Source: Ascochyta rabiei (lineage: Eukaryota; Ascomycota; Dothideomycetes; Pleosporales; Didymellaceae). Taken from it: 64,000 nt of DNA. Position numbers and translations under genes: made by a program. Below, piece after piece: positions 24,386 to 35,214 of the stretch. The DNA is taken from contig NC_082417.1 in the NCBI RefSeq assembly GCF_004011695.2, forward strand, positions 868,001 through 932,000, given 5' to 3'. Numbering within the stretch: position 1 is the first letter of the stretch; every line of letters begins with the position of its first letter. The notes beneath the pieces are model-generated. The model made no database searches. It was given only the letters and a program-made list of their open reading frames with translations, and was not told the DNA's origin.

Positions 24386-27300
24386 CCTAAGGATTCTATA
24401 AGTAAATCTAAACAAGAGCGTATAAGCTACAGAGAGCGCCTTATAACTTGTAGTAGAACTTGCTATAGACCTTGTCTTAGTACAAGAACTATAGCTTACC
24501 CCTACTTAACAATAACCTTTAGACTATTTAGACACACGCTCTGTAAACTACCCCTCCTTTAAATAAATCCTACCTATACTACAGGACTATAGCATAAGGC
24601 TATGCGTTCTAGCCTACGTCCTACGTTTAATACTAGTACAAATCACCCTAACAGCAGACTTAAACCCTAACCTAGACTTTCTAGCTATTACAGTCTAGCA
24701 GTCTAGGTTAATCTTTACAATCTATAATATATACAACTAAACAAACATATAAGAAACAATAACAGTAGAAAGAAAGCTTCTAAATAGCTAAACTCTGCCT
24801 AACTTAATCCTGCTAGGGGACTTTAACACATACCACCCTTAGTAGGACCCTACAATAACTACTATAATACTAAAAGCTAGTAGTTTTATTGCTTAGATAG
24901 AAGAGTAAAACCTAGAGCTACTAAATAACCCTAGTATAGGCACCTTCTACAGGCCAAACATAAGTAGGGAAAGTGTTCTAGACCTTACCTTTGCTACACA
25001 CAGGCTTGTAAACTAGATAGAAGACTAGCAAACCCTAGCAGGCATAGGCTTAGACCACCTAGGCATCCTGTTCACAATTACTATACCTAGAACACAGCTC
25101 CCTAACAACCCTACTTCCTGGTTCAACACTAAGAAGGCAGACTAGGACCTATTTTAGAAGGAGCTAGTAAAGGAATTAGGAAAAAGCTCTGCCCTAAACA
25201 CTATAAGCCCTAGACACTCTACTAGCACCTCTCTACTCCTTATCTAAGGAGAGGACAGAGAGCTAAAAAAGCAGCTTAAAGCAATAGGGAAGGAGCTTAC
25301 TACAGCAATGATAAACGCAGCTAAGACTGCAATCCTACAAAGCTCTACTAGTGCAAGAAGCAAGCCTTAGTGGAACCTAGACCTAAAACTACTAAGGACA
25401 AACATGCTTAGCAAATAGCGCCTCCTACAGAGAGAACTAGCTACTAGCCCTACAACTACATACATATGGAAAAGAGTCTACCTAGTTACTAGAAATATCT
25501 ACCTACAAACAGTAAAAGCAGCAAAACGTAACTACTAGAATTAATTCCTAGAAAAAGAGGATATAAAATTAATCTTTAAGGTATTATCCTATACTAGAAC
25601 TGTAGGTAACTAAAGCATACCTGCTATATAAGGCCCTAGGGGAATAGAGAACTCCTTTTAAGGCAAGTGCTCAGCACTAAGAGACACTCTCTTCCCTAAA
25701 CTACCTTCCTCTCAGCCTATAGAATGGAGGACCTACTAAGAAGGTAGCTAGGAATAGCTACCCCTTACTAAAGAAGAGCTAGAACACGCCTGCTCCTCAC
25801 AAATCTAAAGTAGCTCCCTAGGACTAGATGCAATAAACTAGGAGATAATTACTACAGCATATAAAGTAGAAACAGACATATTCTTCTATGTGTTCTCTAC
25901 ACTATTTAACTATAGATACTACCCTTAAATCTAGAAAAGAGTAATAGGAGTTATCCTAAAAAAGCTAAACAAACTAGAATATGCAGCCCCTAAAGCCTAC
26001 AGGGTAATTGCTCTCCTTAGCTGCCTAGGCAAAGTTGTAGAAAGACTAGTTGCTAAACAGCTTAGAATACTAGCTAAAACAACTACCCTACTACACCCTT
26101 TACAACTAGGTAGAAGAGTACAAAAATTAGCTATAGACGCCTCTATACTACTGCTAAACTAAGTGTAAGAATAAAGGAAACTAAAGCATACAACAACTAC
26201 AGTGTTCCTAGACATTAAAGGAGCCTTTAACCACGTCTTACTAGGCTAACTACTTACTATCCTATAATAACTAAAGCTACCCTGCAGCCTAATAGCCTAG
26301 ATCTAATCCTTCCTCTCTAGACGCCAACTACGACTGTCTTTTAATAGAGAAATAGAAGAATTTAGCAATATAAACGCTAGAATCCTACTAGGAAGCCCTG
26401 TTTTACCTATCCTGTTCCTGATATATATTAGACCTCTATTCCAGTTAATTATAAACTACTTACTATCCTACCTAGACAACCTAGCTATTACAGTATTATC
26501 TACTAGCCTAAAATAAAACATCTGCCTACTAGAAAGAGATATAGCTAGTCTATTTGCAAAAGGATCTAGCTGTGTAATACAGTTTAATGCACTAAAAACT
26601 AAACTTATCTACTGTACATTAAGCTAAAAAGCAGAAAACTATACTCTTACCCTACTAGACAGTTCTACTATAACACTAAAAAAGACTGTTAAATGGCTAG
26701 GAATCTACTTTAACAACAGGCTCTCCTTTAAGGAGCATGCTGCTACAAGGATTAGCTAAGTAAGAAACGCCTTCTACAGAATGTGTAGACTAGCAAACAG
26801 CAGTAAAGGCCTTATACCTACTGCCCTCTAACAAATATACCTAGCCTGTGTTACTAGCATAGCAGACTATAGATGCTAAGTCTTCTAGAAGTAACAAGCT
26901 AGGATAGTAAAACAACTATAAGGACTACAGAACCTAGCACTAAGGAAAATCTTAGGCACCTTCTAAACCTTACCTATAATTCCCTAAGAGGTAGAGGCAG
27001 CACTAGCTCCTCCTATAATAAGGCTAAACACTGTAATAAGAAAGTACGCGTTTAGAGCTAGAAATCTCCTAAAGAACTACCCTATCTATACTGCTACTAT
27101 ATAGCTAAAATCCACCCTATAAAATACAGACCTAGACTCTAGCATAGAGCAAAGAGAGGTAAACTATACTAGGCTAAGAATAGAACCTCCTATATAGCTT
27201 ATGCAAATTACATAGTCTATAGAAAAAGCTATGCCTAGTATAAGAGAAGAGAAACTAAAAGACTTCTACTTCTGCCCCTAGAACAAGGCTATTGCATACT

Positions 27301-28320
27301 AAACAGAAATCTTAAAACTACTAAAAGAAGAAGAATCAAAAGCACACAAAACACAGATGCTATAGAAAGTAGGAAGTAATTTACTAGCTATCTATACAGA
27401 CGCTTCCTCTGTAGAGGGAGGCCTAGGGATAGGAGTAGGAATTACAGTCCTAGACTACAACTAAGAGCTAAAGGAAATCTACACTATAAACTATAATATT
27501 AGTAAAGGCCAAATTGTATACAACAGAGAACTAGAAGGAATAATAAGAGGCTTTAAAATTGCAGCTACTATAGCTACGACAGGACAGAACGTCTAAGTCT
27601 TTACAGACAACTAGGCAGCTATCCTAAGACTAAAAACTCCTTTAAACAAGCCTAGATAAGCTTAGCAAATACGCTGTATAAAGGCAGCTAAAACTATTAA
27701 AGATAAAGGAGCCATAATAAGCCTTAAATGGACCCCTAGCTACTAAGACATTGCAGGAAATAAGAAAGCAGAACTTTTAGCAAAAGAAGCAACAAAAAGG
27801 AGGCCTACCTCTAACGCTACAAGCATTGCTATAACTAGAATCTAAGTAAAAGCTATTATAAAAGACAAATAGGTTTACAAACTAGTTACCTATAAAGCTA
27901 AAGCAATCCTAAGGAAAGAGGACACCTACACAGTAAAATACTAGCTAGGACTAATAAACAGGATAAAACTACCTAAAAATACTAAACAAGAGATAGTAAG
28001 TGCCTACTACTAACTAAAACTAGGATATAGATAAAATAAAGCATACCTCTACAACCTATAGAAGGTAGATAGTAACAGATGTATCTGCAGCCATACACAA
28101 ACAACTTAACACCTCCTACTTAGCTGTAAAGAATATAAATAAGTAAGAAAAATAATGCAGGACAACCTATAAGGACAATAACTCTTAATAAACCTACTAC
28201 TCTACACAACCTAGGGAATCCTAGCTACTCTAGCTTTTATTTTAGACACTAGAATAGGCACCTGTAAGTGGTACCTACAACAAACAATAGACACCTAAAA
28301 AATGCTGTTAACCCCCTAGA
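24386..28320 (+). pseudogene. LINE ORF2 (endonuclease, reverse transcriptase, RNase H) relic
   Basis: An apurinic-type endonuclease begins at about 24,392 (LRILQVNLNKS ... LVQE) and has the LLGDFNTYHP motif at about 24,810. Reverse transcriptase runs about 25,750-26,800 with the active-site box SYLDNLAI at 26,466 (YxDD altered to YxDN). RNase H is at 27,375-27,800 (IYTDASS... then TDN*AA). A Cys/His finger (CICSHTQTTQHLLLSC) is near 28,080-28,125. The family nicks DNA and reverse-transcribes its RNA at the nick. This copy carries many stops and altered active sites, so it is inactive. Confidence 0.88.
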
Positions 28321-28467
28321 GCATAGGCTCTTACTACAGGACTCTAAACTTATATTTACTACCTTTTACAACCACGCTCCTTATATTACTAGAGTAGCTT
28401 AACTGCTCTCGTCTTATATAGTCTTAGACTTACACAGGACGTTAAACTTATTAATTAATCAATTAAT

Positions 28468-28480
28468 CAGACAGAAATTC
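28468..28480. repeat. right target-site duplication of the LINE
   Basis: CAGACAGAAATTC, identical to 22,335-22,347. It follows directly after the TTAATTAAT tail. Confidence 0.9.
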
Positions 28481-29587
28481 TTATAGTAGTGTAGGCCTAG
28501 ACTGCCTCTATGCAGTTTATACGCTTAGTCTAGACCTAGAAGGCTAACCCTATAGTAGCCACAAACTGCTAGAGGTAGGCATCTAGTTAGTTGCTGATAT
28601 AACGCCTAGACAACAGCGTAGCAGGCAGAGCAACCTAGGTACTGGGCTTAGTAGGGGAACAGGCAGCGTAAGCGGAGGTTAACTTCTTTGCTAGCGTAGG
28701 GTTAGCTAGGGCTAGGTTAAGTGCAGCCTTATACACCTGCTAGTGCTTATAGTAGGCACCTAGCAAAAATTTTACGTTAGAAAGGAAAACCTACAGTAGT
28801 AATAAGGGGGTAACTTACAGTAGAAAACAGGCCAACGCCCCTAGTTGGCCTTGTTACTGCCTACACCCTAGGTGCTAGGTGTCTTAACATAGGCGTTACT
28901 AGCGCGTGCTAACGCCTTAGCTACTGTTAGTTAGGGATAAGGGGCTAGAACAGGAACATATATGTTAATGTACTGCTTAAAATTACACTAGGCATAGTAG
29001 AGCTTAGCGTTTATAGTAAAGAGGTTATTATTATACACATATACGCGCTTACACTTAGCATAGGTATAATAGGTCTTACTAGCGCCTAGAACGCAGTTAG
29101 CTGTAGAAGAAATTAGTAAGTAAGTAGACCTAGAACAGACATAGGCACTTATAAGACTAGCTAGTAAGGATAGTAAGGAGGCAGCAGAGGTAGCACAGGA
29201 TAGCGCTGGCAGAGACAGGGACTAGGTCCTTATTATCTAAGTTACCCTTAACTTTATAGTTGCATATATAACAGCAGTAAGCTTTCTATATACACAGTTA
29301 GGCCCTATAACTAGATTAGAAACTATAGATAAGAAATACTATAGGTACGTTATAGGTAGAGGGAAAGGACTATAGCAGACTACAACCGCCCCCTCTAGAG
29401 GGACTACTAGCTTCTTAACTAGTGGCCTAATGGCTATAACTAGAGGCAATAACAGACATAGCAGGTAGGGTAAGAGCGTATACAAAAATGTAGGTAGGTA
29501 TGTTATAGGTAGGTTAGGTAGAAGTATAGAGTGGTATAAGTGTCTAACTTAGGCAGGTGCGCTAGGTAAAACAAAAACAACCTAGGT
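28481..29587 (+). other. Gypsy F 3' non-pol tail, no gene recognised
   Basis: Continuation of the F tail after the LINE. Low-complexity AGCAG/TAGTA-rich sequence with a few fragments that retain higher GC (for example around 28,830-28,900). I see no readable protein family, RNA gene or repeat unit. Confidence 0.4.
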
Positions 29588-29930
29588 GTGTGTAGGGACC
29601 ACCCTAGGTAAACTACAGACCAGACAAGCAGCTAACTACTAAGAGCTAGACCCCTGCGCAACCACAACTCGCCCTAGGGTTTACCTGCTACTAGTATCCT
29701 CTAGGCCATGCTAAATATAAAAGGGACCTAATAAAAAGTATATATAGCCTAGGAGGGATAGGGAAAGGAGGTATGTTATAGGCTTAGACCTTGTCTAAGC
29801 CTTAAGTAAGACAGGACAATTACGTGCCCTATAGACATATTAGAAGGAAACGCAACGTGTTACATCTATAAGAGATACAATACCATATCGACCCTTATTA
29901 CATCCTACCCTAAGGCCAGTCTATAACAGA
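29588..29930 (+). repeat. possible 3' LTR of Gypsy F
   Basis: Begins near TGTAGGGACC and ends near TATAACA, with a TATAAAAGGG box at about 29,716 and a second TATATATAG near 29,741. This would fit an LTR promoter region. No partner LTR is present in the window, so boundaries are guesses. Confidence 0.3.
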
Positions 29931-29939
29931 CCTAAGTAT

Positions 29940-31880
29940 TATCCTATAATCCTAAGTGCGTATATTTGCAAGACACTTCTAGAACTAGGCCCTTTTTAGC
30001 AGATATTAGGTTGTATGTACCTACTAAGTTCACTATATATATATAAACGTCTACTAAGAGACTTCTTATAGTGCGTTTAAACTCTTTAGCATCTTCTAAC
30101 GCTATTTTCTCTAGTTTAGGAGGGTCTCTATACATCTTCCCCTAGAAGAGTATACTCTAGCTTAAATAGCTTAGCTTAGGGTTTATCTAGTTAATTTAGG
30201 GTAATCTAAGGTATATCTTATACCTTTGTAGGTCTGTAACTACAAAAGGTATCTGTTAGACCTCCTGTCTTCTACAGGAGTTAATAATAGATACTTCTGC
30301 TGTAGTTACTCTATAGATAGGCAATTCTGCTCTACCTACACCTTTAGCCACTATTTGATTTAATAGTGTAACCTCTAGATCCTACTCCTATACTAGAAGA
30401 ACTAAAATAAAGTTTAGTTATAACCATCTATCTATTAAGGCTTCTAGATTCTTTGCGTTGCCTATAGATGCTTTAACTGTAAGTAGGCATATATATTCTA
30501 GGTACACTACCTTATAAAGAGAGATATTCTCCTTCTTCTTCTTATATAATTTAATATAGGCTACAAGAGAGGAGATTAGGTCTTAGGCCCCTTGTCTTTT
30601 CCTAACTTATCTAGAGTAGGGTCTTTCTAGTTTAACTTTAGCTTTAGGTAGTTAGGGTAGTAGTAACTAGTTTCTCTATACGTAAGGCATGCGTTTTAGC
30701 CCTTATATAGCCTATCTTAGCCCTCTTTGCCCTTTACTAGCTCCTTACAGAACTTCTTAGACTTAAATAACTTTTTTAAGGTTTTTATATTCCCCTCTAA
30801 CCTAGAGTTACTAAATTAGTACTTCTGTAGTCCTTTGTTAGTTATCTTACCTTTAGCTAGAATATCCTTAAGTAGCTATTAGCTATAATAACCTGGTCTC
30901 TAGTTAATAATATTAGCTTGCTCTTCTACCTTTAGGATTGTGTCCCTTTAATTATAGGAGATAAGAAATAAGTTCTTTTATATACTAGGGAGCAGTATAG
31001 TAAGATATTCTAGGACTTAAAGCTCTAGCATATATAAGTTGCCTAGTTCCTCCTATAGTAGACGCATAGAGTCTAATAGATCTATAGGGGACTAAGATTT
31101 CTACTACTTATATTACTTTAAGGATTTATACGCTACTTACTTATATTTAGCTAGTATTCCTAGAGTATCTAGTATAATTCTTTTTAGCTCTTGCTATATT
31201 AGTTCCTAGGTTAGCTAATTACAGTAGTTAGTTATACAGTAGGCCTGCTATAACATCTTTAGCTTCTCTAAGAGGTACCTTACGCTTAAGTTAATCTTTT
31301 ATTCCTCTATAAGGAAATTAACTAGGGATTAGAGGAAGTACCCTACAATCTCTGTTCTAATAGTTATTTTTAGCGTAGTTACACTTTACGTACTTCTATA
31401 GGGGTTTAGGTTATAGAAGATTAACAGATAAGAAAGATTGTAGTTTCTCTACCCCTTCTATTACTTTTTAGAAGGATAGAATTATTACTAGATCTCCTTT
31501 GTTGTATTTACGTCTAAGTTTATAAAGAAAAGAAAGTTCCTCTTAGTCTTTTATCTCTTATAACTAATTAAACAAGTTTTCTAACTTATACTATTAATTA
31601 CCTACTTCTAGGCTATTCTAGCCTTTTTTAGCTAAAGCTGCCCTATAGATATAAATTCTAGGGTAAGGTATACTGCCTAGAGGATATATAGATCCTCTTA
31701 AGGCACTATAGACACTTAGTGTCTGTTAGGGTATCTCCTTATCTGCAGAGAGAGGTGTTACCTTACGCTCTACTAGCTCTCCTACAGGTAGGTTGTCTTA
31801 GTCCCTCTCTAAAGGCAGTAAGCCTAGATAATTTAGTTTAAGATTTATAGTAGCTTAGGTCTATCTTTAATTATAATATA
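29940..31880 (-). pseudogene. Gypsy G gag-protease relic
   Basis: Minus-strand 5' coding part of Gypsy G, directly inside the 5' LTR. The gag region is 31,860-30,700: Lys/Leu rich, with a readable SPIDLLDSMRLL-like section near 31,085. The aspartic protease region is 30,420-30,150, recognised by its C-terminal part (PFVVTDLQRYKIYLRLP, then NPKLSYLS), the usual Gypsy protease end. A stop-free stretch at 30,135-29,944 follows (MYRDPPKLEKIALED...). It then ends at the Gypsy F junction before RT. Many TAG codons elsewhere. The stop-free stretch is an accident of composition, not an intact gene. Confidence 0.75.
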
Positions 31881-31893
31881 AAAGTAATTAGAA

Positions 31894-32095
31894 TATAAAG
31901 AGTGTATAAAGCAATTATAAGATAGGATAGGGTTAAAGAGGATAGTAGGTGTGTTAAGGTACGTAGTGTGTAGTAATAAGACTAATTGCTAGAGTATTAG
32001 CAATAAACTCTAACACCTTTATATAGTCTGGGCTGACTAGCCCTATAGTAGCTCGCTAAGACAGGCAGAGGTACCCCTAGGCTTAGCGCCTAACA
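31894..32095 (-). repeat. 5' LTR of Gypsy G
   Basis: A 202-bp match to the 8,867-9,068 and 49,490-49,691 LTRs. The outer flank is GGTAT, identical to the flank at 8,862-8,866. Gag-like coding starts within a short distance of its inner end on the minus strand, as expected for a 5' LTR. Confidence 0.9.
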
Positions 32096-32273
32096 GGTAT
32101 AGACATAACAGGTATAGTAAAGAGTAGTTAGTAATAGTTAGTAACAGTTAGTAGTAGGCAGTAGTAGTTAGGAACAGTCTAAAAAGGTTACTAAGGCGTG
32201 TTATGCGGTGTTATCTGCCAAAACGTGTTAGAACGTGCTAGAAAGACCTAGAAAATCCCTTAGCTATCCTTAC
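32096..32273 (+). mobile_element. Gypsy G2, second segment (3' region)
   Basis: Continues the G2 sequence from 8,866 after the GGTAT duplication. It matches the reverse complement of 9,450-9,630 in G. It contains a short run of AGTTAGTAA-type repeats (32,115-32,165). It ends with TAGCTATCCTTAC, repeated at 49,093-49,105 where G2 resumes. Confidence 0.85.
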
Positions 32274-32274
32274 G

Positions 32275-32590
32275 CAGGCAAAAGGGTAGGGGGTACCCTG
32301 GGGTTGGGTAGGGGTTAGGTACGGTCTGCACGGACGTTAGGTAGGGGTAGAGTAGAGGTAGGGTCTACATAGGGTAGGGGTAGGGTAGGGTATGCACAGA
32401 TGTTAGGTAGGGGTAGGGTAGAGGTACCTCTAGCGTAGGGTAGGGGTAGGGTACAGTCTACACGGACTAGGGGTAGGGGTAGAGGTTGGGTAGGGTAGAG
32501 TTAGGTAGGGGTTAGGTAGGGGTTAGGTAGGGGTTAGGTAGGGGTTAGGTAGGGGTTAGGTAGGGGTAGGGTAGAGTAGGTTAAAGTTAC
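32275..32590. repeat. G-rich telomere-like array at left end of hAT E1
   Basis: About 300 bp built from TAGGGG, TAGGG, TTAGG and GTAGGG units on the plus strand, ending in five near-identical GGGTTAGGTAGG-type repeats (32,505-32,580). Three interspersed short palindromes of the GTCTGCACGGAC type lie near 32,325, 32,392 and 32,455. It resembles but is not the TTAGGG telomere repeat. Confidence 0.85.
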
Positions 32591-33350
32591 CTAATCTTCT
32601 ATTATACTACAGACAACATGCTTAATAGTATACTACTTAGAAATGCTATATATATAAAGAACTTAGTTTTAAAAGATTTAAATAGAGGATAGAATTCTAG
32701 GATTTTCTTAAATTATAACAGCTATTTATTATAGAACTATGTATCCTAATACTATAGTGGCCTTACTCTCTTTTACGGTCGCCGTTCTCGCTAAGATAGA
32801 GTTAATAGACTAGTTTCTTTAGTACTACTACTGTGTTACTCTTCTTCTATAACCTCTGTTTCTAGACTAGAATAAGCTAGTAGCTTAAAGAGATTATCTA
32901 GCTTATCTAAAGCTGCCTCCTCCCCTTCTTATATCTGTGCTAAAGCAAGAGAATCCTTTAGAATTATAATTTAGCATATTATAGTAGCAGATAACCTGTG
33001 CTATTAGTCCCTAATTACATCCCTAGCTGTGTTAAACACCTATTTAACTCTAACTTCTATTATTAGTACTATAAGTATATATTTTGCTACACAAGCAAGT
33101 TATAGATAAGTTGCAGCGTTAACCTTCTACTAGTCTAGTAGATTAAATCTATCTCTCTGTTGTATGTAAGGGGTACTAAGATAGGCCTCTCCTTCTTAGC
33201 AGGTGTAAGCTACCTCCTTGTTATTATTAGACAGGTTTAAACTCTAACTGTAGGATAAGAAGCTCCTATTAGGTTGCTAGACTAATGTTGCGGGTTCTTA
33301 GAACTAATTATCTTCTACTAACTGTTAAATAGGGTTGTAAAGTACTTATA

Positions 33351-35214
33351 ACGTACCCTACGGGCGAGTTGGACAACAGGCAAGTCGGACACTTTTGCTA
33401 AGCCCCTACTAAACACCACCCTAATATGGCCTAAAATAACCTAGTTTAGTGCTGTAACGTGCAGTGTAGTCTGTAATACTGTTTAGAAACTACTTCTACC
33501 TCTTTCTTACACGTTCGCGCGTTATGTCCTGTCTAATTACACTGTCCACAGCGCCTTTAGGAGGGCTTACCTCCTTTAGCGCGCACCTGCTTCTTTGCCT
33601 TCTTCCTATCACCACACGCCCTAAACCCCTTAAGAGCTGTTAATTGCTAGCCCTCTTTAACTGTTAGGGTACCTTCTGCCTAAACTTGCTTTCTTTTGTG
33701 TGATTTTTGTTGTGTAGCTGCCTTATTAGCAGCTTAAAGCTAAGTAATCTCCTATTGCGCCAACACTAGCTTATACGTAATTATTGCTACCTCCTTTACT
33801 ACCTTCTTAAACGCCTTAACTATAGAGGTAGGCGAACTATCTATATGCCTCTAAATCCTTATCTTTACAAGCGTTAATTGCGACCTAAGCTTAAGGGTGT
33901 TGCTTAGGGTTTGCGACTGCCAGAGCTTGTTGTTAACAGGTAGTGGTGGTGATAGAGTGCGCAACTTTACATTAAGGGCCATTATAACCCAGTCTAGGTT
34001 AAATAGGACTAATCTAGCACCTTAGAACCCTCCCTAGATATTCTTAGAAGTAATTGCAGCATTGTAGGCGCGTATAAAGCATAGCAGAAACTCTGTCTTT
34101 ATAATGTAGTTAATCTAGTTCTATATAAGTATTTTAGCTTAGCGCCTATACGCCTTCTTTAAAGCAGTAAAACAACCTATATTAAGGGGCTATATAAGGT
34201 GTAATAAGTAAGGAGGCAAACAGAGAGTAATAATCTTATTATCCTTGCAGTATTGCTGGAATTTAAGAGAGTTGTGGCTCTTATAACCATTAATAATAAG
34301 TAAATAGTAGGTGCTAATAGTACGCTCCTTTGTATGCCTGTTAAAGTGCTTTAACTAGTTAAGACCAAGCTTGTTAGTAGTCCAGCCGTTATCAGAGACT
34401 CTGATAACCTAGTCTTAAGGCAGTTCTTCCTCCTTGTACTAGGCAGAGAGGTAGTGGTAGGCCTTAAAGATAAGGATGGCTGGAATGGCCTATCCTTTAG
34501 CATTAATGCTCACTATAGCCGTAGCCCACTCCTAGTGGCCTAGCTGGATAGTTTTTGGCCGACCTTGTCGTTCTAAAGCTGTAACAACTGCTCCTAGGGA
34601 GATCTAGCCTATTATAAAGCCTGTCTTATTAAAGTTGTATATGTCTTTATCCTGTATGCTATACTTAGCTTTAGTGTTAGCTACTAGGCTAAACTAGCCC
34701 TATAGAACCTTAGGATCCTTATAGAGGTATCTCTTATAGTTGTACTTGCAATTAAACTTAACTTTAAGTTCTAGGTGTTGCTTAACAAACGTACTAGGCT
34801 AGTTTACGCTAATAGGGCCTAGATTACGCTTAGCGCGCAAAGAATTAGCTATAGTAGCTACATTTAAGAGCTAAGGGGAAAATCCTTGCGTATCTAGCTT
34901 AAGAACATGTTTAACAATTACCTCCTCCTTATTATTGTCCAGCTTCTGTAAGTTAGCTATAGAATTAGCGCATAAAGGTTGTCTAGTGCGCTAGTTGCTT
35001 AGTATGCTTTAAGGGACCTTGTAGATAGCAGGGGCGCGTTACAGAGATAGAGTCGCGTCTTGTTTAAGAGCCTAGAGCGCAAGCTGTATCTGCGCTTCCT
35101 TTAACGCGTTTAAATAGTGTTGTTGAGAAGACATTAGTGTAGGAGGAGGTGTTTAGTAGGGGCTTGGCAAAAGTGTCTAACTTGCCTGTTGTCCGACTTG
35201 CCCGTAGGGTACGT
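33351..35214 (-). mobile_element. pogo/Fot1-type DNA transposon 2, 1,864 bp
   Basis: Flanked by TA (33,349-33,350; 35,215-35,216). Inverted ends start ACGTACCCTACGGGCGAGTT on the left, and the right end is the complementary form with a few substitutions. Each TIR contains two AGTCGGACA-like modules. The interior encodes a minus-strand transposase. It sits in the hAT transposase relic of E1, so it came later than E1. A terminal fragment of a close relative lies at 60,281-60,552, beside the secreted-protein gene. Confidence 0.92.
33500..35134 (-). pseudogene. pogo/Fot1 DDE transposase relic 2
   Basis: The start codon is at 35,134 (MSSQQHYLNALKEAQIQLAL, then TAG). The signature DNGWTTNKLGLN lies near 34,390. 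The C-terminal CCHC knuckle is well preserved at about 33,560-33,505 (C-G-x-C-N-x-TGHNARTC). Homologous throughout to the relic at 3,620-5,252. Many Gln and Trp codons have become TAG. Confidence 0.85.

Larger units (their letters stand above)
22348..28467 (+). mobile_element. full-length LINE (Tad1/I-like non-LTR retrotransposon), 6.1 kb
   Basis: A plus-strand non-LTR retrotransposon inserted in Gypsy F, with exact 13-bp flanking duplications. It has a roughly 550-bp leader, ORF1 with zinc knuckles, ORF2 with endonuclease, RT and RNase H, and a 3' end of TTAATTAAT repeats instead of poly-A. A 5'-truncated second copy with the same 3' tail is at 49,696-50,964. Presence of an RNase H domain after RT and two CCHC-type knuckles in ORF1 fit fungal Tad1-type LINEs. 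RIP has broken both ORFs. Confidence 0.92.
18479..29935 (+). mobile_element. Gypsy F, 5'-truncated chromovirus containing a LINE
   Basis: Plus-strand Ty3/Gypsy element, distinct from G and H. It starts inside pol (the protease-RT linker) without a 5' LTR or gag. It continues through RT, RNase H, integrase and chromodomain to about 21,600, then a non-pol tail split by a full-length LINE at 22,348-28,467. It ends near 29,935. An LTR-like segment with a TATA element (TATAAAAGGG at about 29,716) precedes the end, but no second LTR exists to prove its limits. The exact right boundary is uncertain. Confidence 0.7.
8867..32095 (-). mobile_element. Gypsy G, complete but interrupted chromovirus with TSD GGTAT
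   Basis: Minus-strand Ty3/Gypsy element with 202-bp LTRs at 8,867-9,068 (3' LTR) and 31,894-32,095 (5' LTR) and an exact 5-bp duplication GGTAT outside them. It sits inside its own relative G2 in opposite orientation. The interior, read on the minus strand, is gag-protease (31,880-29,940), a gap, RNase H-integrase-chromodomain (18,478-16,170), then a 3' non-pol region (16,170-15,306, 10,113-9,069). Copia B splits the 3' region cleanly. Gypsy F with a LINE inside it separates gag-protease from the rest. The reverse transcriptase segment expected at that junction is missing, so the F junction is not a simple insertion. Confidence 0.85.

Noticed and set aside
29944..30135. 63-residue frame as an intact small gene
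   Set aside because: It is part of the Gypsy G protease-RT linker, continuous in sense with the degraded protease just upstream, and ends at the Gypsy F junction.
32281..32590. Interstitial telomere or chromosome end
   Set aside because: The G-rich units are not uniform TTAGGG repeats. They recur at both ends of E1 and at E2 in fixed positions, so they belong to the transposon.
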